Below, in pieces: positions 53,495 to 62,446 of a DNA stretch of 64,000 nucleotides. The DNA comes from Vreelandella piezotolerans. GTDB lineage: Bacteria; Pseudomonadota; Gammaproteobacteria; Pseudomonadales; Halomonadaceae. Position 1 is the first letter of the stretch, and every line of letters begins with the position of its first letter. The notes below the pieces were generated by a model that was given only the letters and a program-made list of their open reading frames with translations, was not told where the DNA came from and searched no databases. The position numbers were made by a program, and so were the translations under genes. The stretch lies in the NCBI RefSeq assembly GCF_012427705.1, contig NZ_CP048602.1, positions 3,410,001 through 3,474,000 on the forward strand. Reading direction: 5' to 3'.

Positions 53495-54913
53495 ATGGAT
53501 CGCGAGCAGGTCTTGCACCAATTCAAGCAACTTTATGCACTCCAACCGGAGCGGCTGAGTAAGCAGGTGCGCATCGAGCAAGCGCTGCGCCAGGCCATTA
53601 CGCAGCAGTGGCCCAGCGGGCTGCGGTTGCCTTCTCATCGTGTGTTGGCCGATGCCGTGAACGTCGCGCGTCAAACCCTGGCCTTGGCGATAGGCACACT
53701 GCTGGAAGAGGAGTTGCTGAAAACCGCCCACGGCCAGGGAACCTGGACGTGTAAGCCCACCGCGCCGCCGCCCTCAGCGCCGACCCACGTTCAGCTCTCC
53801 CAGCGGGCCCAGCGGGTGCTGCAAGGGCCTGGGGCCAGCATGATTCAAAGCGGGGCCTTCGTGCCCGGCATACCAGATATCGCCCAGTTCCCCATGCGCA
53901 AGTGGCGCCAGCTCTACGCCAGCGTCACGGTGCCGCAAAACGCGCTGCTGCTCTCCTACTCCACCGGCGGCTACGGCCCCTTGAAACGGGCGATTCGCGA
54001 TTTTCTGGCCCGCTGGCGGGATATCCATTGCGATACCGAGCAGATCATCATTACCGATGGCACCCACAACGGTATCGAACTGTGCGCCGTTGCCTTGGCA
54101 GACGTGGGCGATACGGTGGCGATGGAGTCGCCCTGCTACTGGGGGGCACGCAACGTGTTTACCGCCGCCGGGCTCAACATCGAGATGCTGCCGTGGCAGC
54201 CGGAAAAGGGCCATGCGCTGCCCGCTTCTCTCGGCCCCGTGGCGCTGGCTTACCTCACCGGTTCGCACCACTACCCCCTCAGCGTGCCGACCCGCTCCGA
54301 GCATAAACAGCGGCTTTGTGAGGCGTTATCACCCACCTACGTGGTGGAAGATGACTATGAATTTAACCGCGACGACCACCCCAACCTGCTGTTTGATGCC
54401 CACTCTGAGCGCCATTTGCTGGTAGGCTCTTTCTCCAAGATGATGTTTCCCGGCCTGCGGCTGGGCTATTTGGTGGTGCCGCGCCATTTGGCAGGGCCCA
54501 TGAACCGCCTGCGCAGCGAGCTGTTTCGTGAGGGCCGTATGCTGGACCAGGCCGTGCTCGCCCAGTTCATTTTCGATGGTGATTTGGATGCTTGGTGTCG
54601 GCGCATTCAGCGGGACTACTTAGGCCGCCAGCAGGTGCTGCACGACCAGCTACGTTCGCTGCCCCAGGTGCGCTCGGTGTCACCGCCCAGCAGTGCCATC
54701 AGCCTGTGCGTGGAGTTCGAGCCGGGCATCAACGATGTGGCCATCGCGCAATCGCTGCTGAAAGAGCACTTGATCGTGCGGCCGTTGAGCCCGGTGTGTG
54801 CACCGAACGACCCACGCGTGGGATTGGTAATGGGGGTGGGCATGCTGTCAGGGGAAACACTGGTGCGCGAGGCGCAGCGCCTGCGCCGCTGCCTGGAGAC
54901 GCTGCTGCGCTAA
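53495..54913 (+). CDS. GabR-like MocR-family regulator
   Basis: 472 residues: GntR winged helix at the N-terminus (PSGLRLPSHRVLADAVNVAR), linker, then an aminotransferase-like domain with the PLP lysine in LVGSFSKMMFPGLRLGY and YLTGSHHYPLSVPTRS. GabR activates gab genes in response to PLP and GABA in Bacillus; divergence from the permease-gabD-gabT operon makes the same role likely. It is only distantly similar to the other MocR protein in this window, at 14277. Confidence 0.88.
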   Translation: MDREQVLHQFKQLYALQPERLSKQVRIEQALRQAITQQWPSGLRLPSHRVLADAVNVARQTLALAIGTLLEEELLKTAHGQGTWTCKPTAPPPSAPTHVQLSQRAQRVLQGPGASMIQSGAFVPGIPDIAQFPMRKWRQLYASVTVPQNALLLSYSTGGYGPLKRAIRDFLARWRDIHCDTEQIIITDGTHNGIELCAVALADVGDTVAMESPCYWGARNVFTAAGLNIEMLPWQPEKGHALPASLGPVALAYLTGSHHYPLSVPTRSEHKQRLCEALSPTYVVEDDYEFNRDDHPNLLFDAHSERHLLVGSFSKMMFPGLRLGYLVVPRHLAGPMNRLRSELFREGRMLDQAVLAQFIFDGDLDAWCRRIQRDYLGRQQVLHDQLRSLPQVRSVSPPSSAISLCVEFEPGINDVAIAQSLLKEHLIVRPLSPVCAPNDPRVGLVMGVGMLSGETLVREAQRLRRCLETLLR

Positions 54914-54987
54914 GCGGCCAACGCGCTTTATACGCCAGTACACTACACAAAACGTGAGTAACACGACTTATCCACAAGGACCGTCCT

Positions 54988-55683
54988 ATGCATCGCCCTG
55001 TTGATAGCTTTTGGGTCTCTGCGCTCTCTTCCGCTGCCTCCTCTTCCACCGCCCAGCTACGTGGGTGGCTGGCCGTCGCGGCACTACTGCTGCTTTCTGG
55101 GTGCGCCACCTTTGCGCCCAGCCCGCCGCAGGATCAGACCAATATCTGCGAGATTTTCCGCGAACAGCCCAGCTGGTACGACTACGCGCAAGAATCGGAA
55201 GATAAATGGGGAACGCCCATCGCGACCCAAATGGCATTTATTCAGCGGGAGTCCTCGTTTCGTAGCCACGTGCGCCCAGACCGCAAATACTACCTTGGCT
55301 TTATTCCCGGCCCGCGCCCGTCGTCCGCCAAAGGCTACGCCCAGGCCCAAGACCCGGTATGGGGCGAGTACGAAGACCAAGCGGGCAGTCTGTTTGCCCG
55401 GCGCACGCACATGAAGCACGCCACCGATTTTATCGGCTGGTACAACGCCCGCACTCGCGCCCAAACGGGTATCTCGCTCAACAATCCTGAGCACCTCTAT
55501 TACGCCTACCACGAGGGCGCAGGCGGCTATCAGCGGGGCACTTATCGCAGTAAACCCCAGGTGCTCAACGCGGGCCGCCAAGTGGCGAGCCTCTCTAACC
55601 GCTACCAAGCCCAGCTCAACAGCTGCCAGGCAGAGTTCCAGTGCCGCAAGTTCTATCAGGTGTGGCCGTTCTGTCGTAGCTGA
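54988..55683 (+). CDS. Lipoprotein with lytic-transglycosylase-like (SLT) fold
   Basis: 231 residues. Lipobox LLLLSGC around residue 39 after a long N-terminal stretch, so the mature protein is probably anchored in the outer membrane. The core has a catalytic-type glutamate in MAFIQRESSFRSHV and ends YYAYHEGAGGYQRGTYR, the pattern of small SLT-like lipoproteins. Would trim peptidoglycan; target unknown. The N-terminus is longer than usual (about 30 residues before the hydrophobic run), so the true start could be further in. Confidence 0.75.
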   Translation: MHRPVDSFWVSALSSAASSSTAQLRGWLAVAALLLLSGCATFAPSPPQDQTNICEIFREQPSWYDYAQESEDKWGTPIATQMAFIQRESSFRSHVRPDRKYYLGFIPGPRPSSAKGYAQAQDPVWGEYEDQAGSLFARRTHMKHATDFIGWYNARTRAQTGISLNNPEHLYYAYHEGAGGYQRGTYRSKPQVLNAGRQVASLSNRYQAQLNSCQAEFQCRKFYQVWPFCRS

Positions 55684-55694
55684 GGGCGTCTTTC

Positions 55695-56435
55695 ATGACA
55701 CTGTTAATGGGATTCGCCTTTGTCGGCGTAGTGTTTTTCACTTCCATGCTCTCCGGCGTGTTTGGTATGGCGGGCGGGCTGGTGTTGCTGTGGTTCCTGC
55801 TGGTGATGTTTCCTGCCAGCACCGCCATGGCCGTGCATGGGGTCATTCAGTTAACGTCCAATGCGTCCCGGGCGTGGCTGTCGCGGCGCTTTATCGTATG
55901 GCGTATTGTGGCGCTGATGGCCTTGGGCGTGCTCAGCGCGGCGGGGCTTCTGCTGCTGTTTAACTACACGCCCAATGCGGCCACCGTTTCCTTATTGATC
56001 GGGCTGCTGCCGATTTTGGTCTGGACGCCCAGGCATTGGTTCCAGCTAGACGCCCATAGTGCCAGCCACGCGTTTTGCTGCGGCATCGCCTCGGGCGGCC
56101 TCACGATTGCGGCGGGGGTATCCGGCCCGCTGATCGATATCTTCTTCGTGCGCTCGCAGATGGACCGCCGCCAGGTCGTGGCCACCAAGGCCATGATTCA
56201 AGTGGTCGCCCACTCCATCAAAATTCTTTTCTATGTAGGCGCCGCCCTGGCGCTCAGCGCGGGTGAGTGGAGCATCGTGCTACTGGCCGCGCCGTTTGCC
56301 ATGCTGGGCACGCAAACCGGCACACGGATTCTGCACCGCCTGACCGACGCCAACTTCCGCACCTGGACCCGCTGGATCGTGACTGGCATTGGCGTGTTTT
56401 ACTTCCTGCAGGGGGTGTATCTGCTCACCCGTTGA
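55695..56435 (+). CDS. TSUP-family permease (TauE/SafE)
   Basis: 246-residue membrane protein with about seven to eight helices; MLSGVFGMAGGLVLLWFLLV and ASGGLTIAAGVSGPLIDIFF are the two TauE/SafE repeats. Family members export sulfite, sulfoacetate or similar anions. Substrate unknown. Starts 11 bp after the lipoprotein gene, likely cotranscribed. Confidence 0.85.
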   Translation: MTLLMGFAFVGVVFFTSMLSGVFGMAGGLVLLWFLLVMFPASTAMAVHGVIQLTSNASRAWLSRRFIVWRIVALMALGVLSAAGLLLLFNYTPNAATVSLLIGLLPILVWTPRHWFQLDAHSASHAFCCGIASGGLTIAAGVSGPLIDIFFVRSQMDRRQVVATKAMIQVVAHSIKILFYVGAALALSAGEWSIVLLAAPFAMLGTQTGTRILHRLTDANFRTWTRWIVTGIGVFYFLQGVYLLTR

Positions 56436-56505
56436 CCGTTGAGGGCCTTCGCGGCGCGCTTTAGATGGCGACCTATACTGACCTTACCAAACGCTGGAGG
56501 TCGTC

Positions 56506-57708
56506 ATGGATTACCACCACTACCGCGAAGCCCTTGCCACCTCGCTTGCCCAAAGTGAGCTGCCCTTCTCCCCCGCTGAGTATCAAGCGCGCCTTGAGAA
56601 GGTGCGCCACGCCATGGCGAAGCGCGAGTTGGATGCGCTGCTGCTCACCGCCCCCGCTGATATTAACTATCTCACTGGTTACCACACCTTTGAGGTGTCG
56701 GTGCATGCCTGCTTGGTCTGCACACAGGAAAAGCTCGTTCTTCAAGTGGCCTCGATTGAAACGGGTGCCGCGGTGGTCACCGCCCGCGTTGATGAGATCA
56801 TTGGCTACCGTTGGGAAAACCTGAATGAAATCATCGACCCGTTGGCCGACCTGTTAACCCCCTGCCCGCGCATTGGCATCGACGGCTGGAGCAGTGGGCT
56901 GCGGGTGGGCGTGATGAACGCCCTCGCCCAGGCAGTGGGCCAAGAGCGCTTTTTTGAAGCGGGCGACCTGCTGGATGCCATCAAGATCGTCAAAAGCAGT
57001 GCCGAGCTCGAGATGCTTAAAGAGAGTGCGCGCATCACCGCCGCTGGCTTAGAGACGGCGATGGCCGCCATTCACCCCGGCATGACCGATAACGACATTG
57101 CCGCCATTGGCGCCAAGGCGCTGCTCGAAAACGGCAGCGAGTTCATGAGCCTACAGCCTATTGTGACCAGCGGGCACCGCATTGGGGTGATTCACGTGAA
57201 CCATAAGCGCCGCGTGATTCAGCCCAACGAGCCGGTCTTTTTAGAGTTCGGCGCGGCGTATCAACGCTACACCGCACCGATGATGCGCACCGCCGTGACC
57301 GGCACGCCTAACGCCGCCCTCACCGCCACCCAAGACCTCTGCCGCTCGATGTTTGAAACACTCTGCGAGGCCATGCGTCCCGGCCACTCCTTCGATGCCG
57401 CGGCCCTGGCTGCCGATGCGCTGCTGGCCCCTCGACGCGACGAGCTGTTTTTTTCGGGGGTGTTTGGCTACGCCGTGGGGGCACAGTTTCCACCCAGTTG
57501 GGTAGAGGGCACGGGATACATTGCCAAAGGCCAAGCCCGTTCCTTCGAAACCAACATGGTGTTTCATTTACCGCTCTGCCTGCGGGTACCCGGCCAATGG
57601 GGCGTTGGCCTGAGCGATACCGTGGTGGTCACCGAGCAGGGTGCCAAGCCGCTCACCAACAACGATTGGCAGCTTTATCACGCCAGCAATACGTCCATGC
57701 ACCCATAG
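56506..57708 (+). CDS. M24 family hydrolase, creatinase/ectoine-hydrolase-like, with altered metal site
   Basis: 400 residues: creatinase N-terminal domain (ADINYLTGYHTFEVSVH) and pita-bread C-terminal domain (IVTSGHRIGVIHVNHKRRV, GYAVGAQFPPSWVEGTG). The GY.VG..PP.W pattern groups it with creatinase and DoeA-type ectoine hydrolases rather than Xaa-Pro peptidases. The metal positions are not conserved: LEFGAAYQRYTAPMMRT lacks the usual Asp pair and GVGLSDTVVVTE has Ser where Glu is expected, suggesting metal-free catalysis as in creatinase. Substrate may be an amide such as ectoine or a guanidino compound; the neighbouring doeB genes of ectoine catabolism are absent. Confidence 0.75.
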   Translation: MDYHHYREALATSLAQSELPFSPAEYQARLEKVRHAMAKRELDALLLTAPADINYLTGYHTFEVSVHACLVCTQEKLVLQVASIETGAAVVTARVDEIIGYRWENLNEIIDPLADLLTPCPRIGIDGWSSGLRVGVMNALAQAVGQERFFEAGDLLDAIKIVKSSAELEMLKESARITAAGLETAMAAIHPGMTDNDIAAIGAKALLENGSEFMSLQPIVTSGHRIGVIHVNHKRRVIQPNEPVFLEFGAAYQRYTAPMMRTAVTGTPNAALTATQDLCRSMFETLCEAMRPGHSFDAAALAADALLAPRRDELFFSGVFGYAVGAQFPPSWVEGTGYIAKGQARSFETNMVFHLPLCLRVPGQWGVGLSDTVVVTEQGAKPLTNNDWQLYHASNTSMHP

Positions 57709-57826
57709 CCTAAGATTGACACCACGATTGAGGGAGGCTATCTTCAACATAAATGTAAATGAGAAACACTCTCTTTTTAGCCAACAACCGGGTAGATAAA
57801 GAGCCGTTGAGGTAAAGGGACGTCAC

Positions 57827-58198
57827 ATGACCAGTGAACAGCGCCAGCTTCGTCAAACTCTGCTGTTTTTACGCACCTCGTTTGAAGCCATTCAGCACTC
57901 CATTGCCGGACGGCTAGAAGACCCGCTGCCCTGCTGGCTAGACACCAGCATGCTCTCCATGCTCTCCCGAGAGCTGACCCGCTGCTGCCAGCAGGCCAAG
58001 CCGCTGTTCGCGCCTGCGGTCGTGGAGCAGCTCTTTATCGCCTCCCAGCAATGCGACCTGCTGCTCAAACAGTGCCCCGGCGTGCTCAGCAGTGCCGTTT
58101 GCCACCGTCAGCTCAGCGCAATCATGCTGCCGCTCGCCAGCGCCATTCGCCAAATCGATACGCCTGCCAAGCGCCGCTGGCCTTGGCAACGGCACTAA
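57827..58198 (+). CDS. Hypothetical protein, helical, Cys-rich
   Basis: 123 residues, predicted mainly helical, with five or more cysteines (PCWLDTSM, TRCCQQAK, SQQCDLLL, KQCPG, VCHRQL) and a basic tail KRRWPWQRH. No signal peptide or membrane segment. No family recognised. GGTAAAGGGACGTCAC upstream gives a ribosome-binding site. A stretch ATAAATGTAAATGAGAA about 70 bp upstream weakly resembles a Fur-type site. Followed by a clear terminator, so it is a single-gene unit. Confidence 0.55.
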   Translation: MTSEQRQLRQTLLFLRTSFEAIQHSIAGRLEDPLPCWLDTSMLSMLSRELTRCCQQAKPLFAPAVVEQLFIASQQCDLLLKQCPGVLSSAVCHRQLSAIMLPLASAIRQIDTPAKRRWPWQRH

Positions 58199-58221
58199 AC
58201 GAACGCTCATTGACGCCCCTT

Positions 58222-58256
58222 AACCCCGCCTCATTTGCTCGGCGGGGTTTTGTTTT
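58222..58256 (+). terminator. Rho-independent terminator
   Basis: AACCCCGCC (58222-58230) pairs with GGCGGGGTT (58241-58249), followed by TTGTTTT. Ends the transcript of the 123-residue hypothetical gene. Confidence 0.88.
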
Positions 58257-58369
58257 ACGCGACCGTCCCCATTAACCATAGCCATCGCATCGTCGTTGGC
58301 GCTTACTAGTAAACTGGTCTATTCTATTCGCCACGATGATACCCACTACTTCAAAAGGAGTTTTGCTCT

Positions 58370-59488
58370 ATGGCGTATGAAACGCTGTTTACCCCCATTA
58401 CGCTGGGTAGCCTGACACTTCCTAACCGCGTCATCATGGCACCACTGACACGTGCTCGCACGCCGGACAGCATCCCGGGCAAGATCCAAGAGGCGTATTA
58501 CGGCCAGCGCGCAGGGGCAGGCCTGATCATCAGCGAAGCCACCAACATCTCTCCCACTGCCCGTGGCTACGTGTACACACCCGGCATCTGGACCGACGAG
58601 CAGGAAGCCGGGTGGAAAGGCGTCGTGGACGCCGTTCATGCCAAAGGTGGTCGCATGGCGCTGCAGCTGTGGCACGTTGGGCGCGTTTCCCACGAAATGG
58701 TGCAGCCCAACGGCCAGCAGCCGGTAGCCCCCAGCGCGCTGAAAGGCGAAGGCGCTCAGTGTTTCGTCGAATTCGAAGATGGCACCGCTGGTCAGCACCC
58801 CACCAGCACGCCGCGTGCGCTGGAAACCGACGAGATTCCCGGCATTGTGGATGACTATCGCCAAGCGGCCATCCGCGCCAAGCGCGCCGGGTTCGATATG
58901 GTCGAAGTCCACGCCGCCAACGCTTACTTGCTGAACCAGTTCCTGGCCACCGGCACCAATAAGCGCACCGACCAGTACGGCGGTTCGCTGGAAAACCGTG
59001 CCCGCTTCCCTCTGGAAGTGGTCGATGCAGTGGTAGAAGTGTTTGGTGCCGAGCGTGTTGGCATTCGCATGACGCCGTTCATCGAGCTGTTCGGTTTGAC
59101 CGACGACGAGCCGGAAGCGATGGCGTTCTACATGGCCGAGCAGCTCTCCAAGCGCGGCCTCGCCTACCTACACCTGAACGAGCCGAACTGGGCGGGCGGC
59201 GATATCACCTTCCCGGCCGGTTTCCGTGAGCAGATGCGCGAGCGCTTTAGCGGCAGCCTGATCTACTGCGGCAACTACGACGCCGAGCACGCTGAAGCAC
59301 GCATCAAGGAAAACACCACCGATGCCGTGGCCTTTGGCCGTCCTTACATCGCCAACCCCGATTTGCCGGAACGCTTCCGCGTCAATGCCCCGCTGACCGA
59401 ACCGAACCAGGAAACGTTCTATGGCGGCGATGAGAAAGGCTATACCGATTACCCATTCATGGATAACGGTTACGACCGCATGAGCTAA
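58370..59488 (+). CDS. nemA: Old Yellow Enzyme family ene-reductase (NemA-like)
   Basis: 372-residue FMN flavoprotein that reduces alpha,beta-unsaturated carbonyls, maleimides and nitro compounds with NAD(P)H. OYE signatures: RVIMAPLTRARTPD, LQLWHVGRVSH, FDMVEVHAANAYLLNQFL with the His/Asn substrate pair, and DAVAFGRPYIANPDLPER. The upstream GGTCTA sequence in TAGTAAACTGGTCTA recalls half of a NemR-type operator; no nemR gene is adjacent. Confidence 0.9.
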   Translation: MAYETLFTPITLGSLTLPNRVIMAPLTRARTPDSIPGKIQEAYYGQRAGAGLIISEATNISPTARGYVYTPGIWTDEQEAGWKGVVDAVHAKGGRMALQLWHVGRVSHEMVQPNGQQPVAPSALKGEGAQCFVEFEDGTAGQHPTSTPRALETDEIPGIVDDYRQAAIRAKRAGFDMVEVHAANAYLLNQFLATGTNKRTDQYGGSLENRARFPLEVVDAVVEVFGAERVGIRMTPFIELFGLTDDEPEAMAFYMAEQLSKRGLAYLHLNEPNWAGGDITFPAGFREQMRERFSGSLIYCGNYDAEHAEARIKENTTDAVAFGRPYIANPDLPERFRVNAPLTEPNQETFYGGDEKGYTDYPFMDNGYDRMS

Positions 59489-59519
59489 GCGACGTTGCTG
59501 ACGTTGCTAAGGCATGACG

Positions 59520-59580
59520 AGGGTTCCCCACAGGGGGAACCCTTATTCTTGAAAAGCATCACTTAGGTGGTGCTTTTTAT
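59520..59580 (+). terminator. Two tandem hairpins after nemA
   Basis: AGGGTTCCCC (59520-59529) pairs with GGGGAACCCT (59534-59543). A second hairpin, AAAAGCATCAC with GTGGTGCTTTT and a T-rich end, follows up to about 59578. Confidence 0.8.
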
Positions 59581-59661
59581 ATGCCTTGAACGCGTAAAAC
59601 GCTGTTAATCTGTTGATTCTATCGTTTTAACGCGATAACCCTACTGCTGGAGAGGTCGCTC

Positions 59662-60129
59662 ATGTTCGGTTCTTTGATGGCGCTGCTCGTCTCGCTCCTG
59701 CTGGTGGGAGCTGCCGCCATGACGGGCGCGCGCTTTCGCCCCGACGGCTGGTATCAAACACTGCGCAAGCCCCGCTGGACCCCGCCCGATCTGGCCTTTC
59801 CCATTGCCTGGGGTATTCTCTATCTATTGATGGCGATCGCGGCATGGCGGATCTATATGGCGGACGACTCGCCGCTACGCAGCGCGAGCCTGGCCGTCTA
59901 TGGCGCCCAGCTGCTGGCCAATGCAGCGTGGTCCTGGCTGTTCTTTGGGCGCAAGCAGATCGGCGCGGCGCTGGTGGATATCGTGGTGTTGTTGGTATTG
60001 ATTACATTGGCCATTGGCCTGTTTGCCCAGGTGAATACCTTCGCCGCGTGGCTAATGGTGCCTTACTGGCTGTGGGTCGCCCTTGCGCTGGCACTCAACG
60101 CCACCATTTTGCGGCTCAATCGCGCCTAG
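59662..60129 (+). CDS. TspO/MBR family membrane protein
   Basis: 155-residue protein with five hydrophobic helices and the TspO signature WYQTLRKPRWTPPDLAFPIAW near residue 33, plus YGAQLLANAAWSWLFFGRKQ. TspO binds porphyrins and affects tetrapyrrole and stress responses. It probably sits in the outer or cytoplasmic membrane; regulation unknown. Confidence 0.92.
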   Translation: MFGSLMALLVSLLLVGAAAMTGARFRPDGWYQTLRKPRWTPPDLAFPIAWGILYLLMAIAAWRIYMADDSPLRSASLAVYGAQLLANAAWSWLFFGRKQIGAALVDIVVLLVLITLAIGLFAQVNTFAAWLMVPYWLWVALALALNATILRLNRA

Positions 60130-60157
60130 GTGTTACATAACGAAAAGGTTTCACCCC

Positions 60158-60760
60158 ATGGATACAACGTCACTTCCCATTCTACTGGCCTTTACCTCGC
60201 TGCTACTCGGCGTGGTGGCCGTGGTGATTTTTGCTTATGTCGTGCTGCCAAAACGGCGCCGTGCCAAGACCAAGGCCAAGGCCAAGGCCACTGAGGCTCC
60301 CGCACCGGTCGCAACGCCCACGCCGCCTCCTGCGGACGAGCCGCCGCCCGCCCCCACCAAGCGCACGGGCAAGGTCAAGCAGCACTCGCTGTTCGTCATT
60401 TTTAACCAGCCGGATGACACCACCGACGCGCGTTTGACCGAGTGGCTGCGGAGCAAAGGCGCCCATTACGACGCCATCAAGAAGGTGTTTTTGATCGACG
60501 GCCAGCAAGCGTCTAACCCCATTACCGTGGCGAATGCCTTCCCGCCGGGGGAAATGCCTGACCTATTACGCGGGGAAACCCACGAGCCGATCCGCGGCGT
60601 TAGCCTGCTGGTGAAACCGCCGCTGCATAAACGCCGCAATCAGCAGATGCACGTGTATGTGGAACTCGCCAAGGAGATGAACGAGACCTTCAGCGGCGAC
60701 ATGCTGGATGCCGACAGGGAACCTGCCAGCGAATCCACCTACGCCCAGATCATCGGTTAA
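60158..60760 (+). CDS. ZipA-like membrane protein (C-terminal FtsZ-binding-like domain)
   Basis: 200 residues arranged like ZipA: one N-terminal transmembrane helix (ILLAFTSLLLGVVAVVIFAY), a lysine-rich segment (KRRRAKTKAKAKA), a Pro/Ala linker (VATPTPPPADEPPPAPTK), and a C-terminal domain with LFVIFNQPDDTTDARLTEWL, VANAFPPGEMP, RGVSLLVKPP and MHVYVELAKEMNETFSGDML that follows the ZipA C-domain layout (GxxLFSLxNM..PGTFD, GLTLFLxLP, then helices ending in GELLD). Very short linker. Likely a second, reduced ZipA homologue; a cell-division role is inferred. ATG 60158 begins the membrane segment; a longer frame upstream lies in tspO. Confidence 0.55.
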   Translation: MDTTSLPILLAFTSLLLGVVAVVIFAYVVLPKRRRAKTKAKAKATEAPAPVATPTPPPADEPPPAPTKRTGKVKQHSLFVIFNQPDDTTDARLTEWLRSKGAHYDAIKKVFLIDGQQASNPITVANAFPPGEMPDLLRGETHEPIRGVSLLVKPPLHKRRNQQMHVYVELAKEMNETFSGDMLDADREPASESTYAQIIG

Positions 60761-60761
60761 C

Positions 60762-62348
60762 TCATACCACGCCTTGGCTACGCAGGTAGTCGTCGTAGCT
60801 GCCGCTGAAATCGACGATGCCCTCCGGCTGCATGTCGATGATGCGTGTGGCGAGACTGGAGACGAACTCGCGGTCATGGCTGACGAACAGCAGCGTGCCG
60901 GGGTAGTTTTCCAGCGCCAGGTTGAGCGCTTCGATGGACTCCATGTCCAGATGGTTGGTGGGTTCGTCCATCAGCAGCACGTTGGGATTGGTGAGCGTTA
61001 ACTTACCGAACAGCATACGCCCCTGCTCGCCGCCGGAAATCACCTTCACCGATTTGCCGATATCGTCGCTGGAGAACAGCATGCGGCCCAGCGCGCCGCG
61101 CACCACCTGCTCGCCCCCTTTGGTCCACTGGCTCATCCACTCGAACAGGGTGGCGTCATTGGCGAAGTCGTCGGCATGATCCTGAGCGAAGATGCCAAGC
61201 TCGGCGGCATCGGTCCACTTCACTTCGCCAGCATCAGGGCGCAGGTCACCGGCCAGGGTTTTCAGCAGCGTGGTCTTACCAATGCCGTTGGGGCCGATGA
61301 TGGCAATCCGCTCGCCCGCTTCCACGGTCATGGAGAAGCGCTTGAACAGCGGCTCGCCGTCGTAGCCTTTGGTAATGGCATCGACGTTCACCGCGTTGCG
61401 GTGGATTTTCTTGTTCTGTTCGAAGCGGATGAACGGGCTGACGCGACTGGAGGGTTTGATGTCTTCCAGCTTGATCTTGTCGATCTGACGCGCCCGCGAG
61501 GTGGCCTGCTTCGCTTTCGATGCGTTTGCCGAGAAGCGGCTGACAAACTGCTGCAGTTCGGCAATTTGCGCTTTCTTCTTGGCGTTGTCGGCATACTGAC
61601 GCTCACGCGCAGCGGTGGCCGCCGTCATGTAGTCGTCGTAGTTACCGGGGAACAGGGTGATTTCGCCGTAATCCAGGTCGGCCATATGGGTGCAGACGCT
61701 GTTCAGGAAGTGGCGGTCGTGGGAAATGATCACCATGGTGCTGCTGCGCGCTTTCAGAATCTCTTCCAGCCAGCGAATGGTGTTGATATCCAGGTGGTTG
61801 GTAGGTTCGTCGAGCAGCAGTACGTCCGGGTCGGAGAACAGCGCCTGGGCCAGCAACACACGCAGCTTCCAGCCGGGGGCGACTTCGCTCATGGGGCCGG
61901 TGTGCTGTTCGATGGGAATGCCCAAGCCCAACAGCAGCTCGCCCGCGCGGGACTCGGCGGTATAGCCGTCCAGCTCGGCAAAGCGCACCTCCAAGTCCGC
62001 CACGGCCATACCGTCTTCTTCGCTCATCTCGGGCAGCGAGTAGATGCGCTCGCGCTCGGCGGCCACTTTCCATAGCTCGGCGTTGCCCATGATGACGGTG
62101 TCGATCACCCGCTCGTTCTCGTAGGCAAACTGGTCCTGACGCAGCTTGCCCAGACGCGTGCTGCTGTCCAGCATCACCTGCCCGGACGTGGGCTCCAGCT
62201 CGCCACCGAGAATTTTCATGAAGGTGGACTTGCCGCAACCATTCGCGCCAATCAACCCGTAGCGATGGCCATTATTGAACTTGACGGAGACGTTTTCGAA
62301 CAGGGGCTTGGCCCCAAACTGCATGGTGATATTGGCGGTGGCGATCAA
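60762..62348 (-). CDS. ybiT: ABC-F family ATPase YbiT
   Basis: 528-residue ABC-F protein with two ATPase domains: [18 protein letters not shown] / [20 protein letters not shown] and [18 protein letters not shown] / [20 protein letters not shown]. The N-terminal [20 protein letters not shown] and [20 protein letters not shown] are nearly those of YbiT. A TTG start at 62348 with AGGG 8 bp upstream gives YbiT length; a longer in-frame start (to 62408) is less likely. ABC-F proteins act on ribosomes, often rescuing stalled translation. 2 bp from the convergent ZipA-like gene. Confidence 0.9.
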   Translation of the reverse strand: MIATANITMQFGAKPLFENVSVKFNNGHRYGLIGANGCGKSTFMKILGGELEPTSGQVMLDSSTRLGKLRQDQFAYENERVIDTVIMGNAELWKVAAERERIYSLPEMSEEDGMAVADLEVRFAELDGYTAESRAGELLLGLGIPIEQHTGPMSEVAPGWKLRVLLAQALFSDPDVLLLDEPTNHLDINTIRWLEEILKARSSTMVIISHDRHFLNSVCTHMADLDYGEITLFPGNYDDYMTAATAARERQYADNAKKKAQIAELQQFVSRFSANASKAKQATSRARQIDKIKLEDIKPSSRVSPFIRFEQNKKIHRNAVNVDAITKGYDGEPLFKRFSMTVEAGERIAIIGPNGIGKTTLLKTLAGDLRPDAGEVKWTDAAELGIFAQDHADDFANDATLFEWMSQWTKGGEQVVRGALGRMLFSSDDIGKSVKVISGGEQGRMLFGKLTLTNPNVLLMDEPTNHLDMESIEALNLALENYPGTLLFVSHDREFVSSLATRIIDMQPEGIVDFSGSYDDYLRSQGVV

Positions 62349-62446
62349 GATAGAGACCCTGGTTGGCGACATAGCCCTGTTGGAGGAGCGGCATGCGTGC
62401 AAAAGCACGCGATTCTACGCGCCTTTGGGCCACGTTACATCTCCCC

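Noticed and set aside
57740..57775. Fur box upstream of the 123-residue hypothetical gene
   Set aside because: Only partial resemblance to the consensus; not annotated as a site.
58300..58330. NemR-type operator ahead of nemA
   Set aside because: Only one half-site (GGTCTA) fits and no nemR gene is adjacent.
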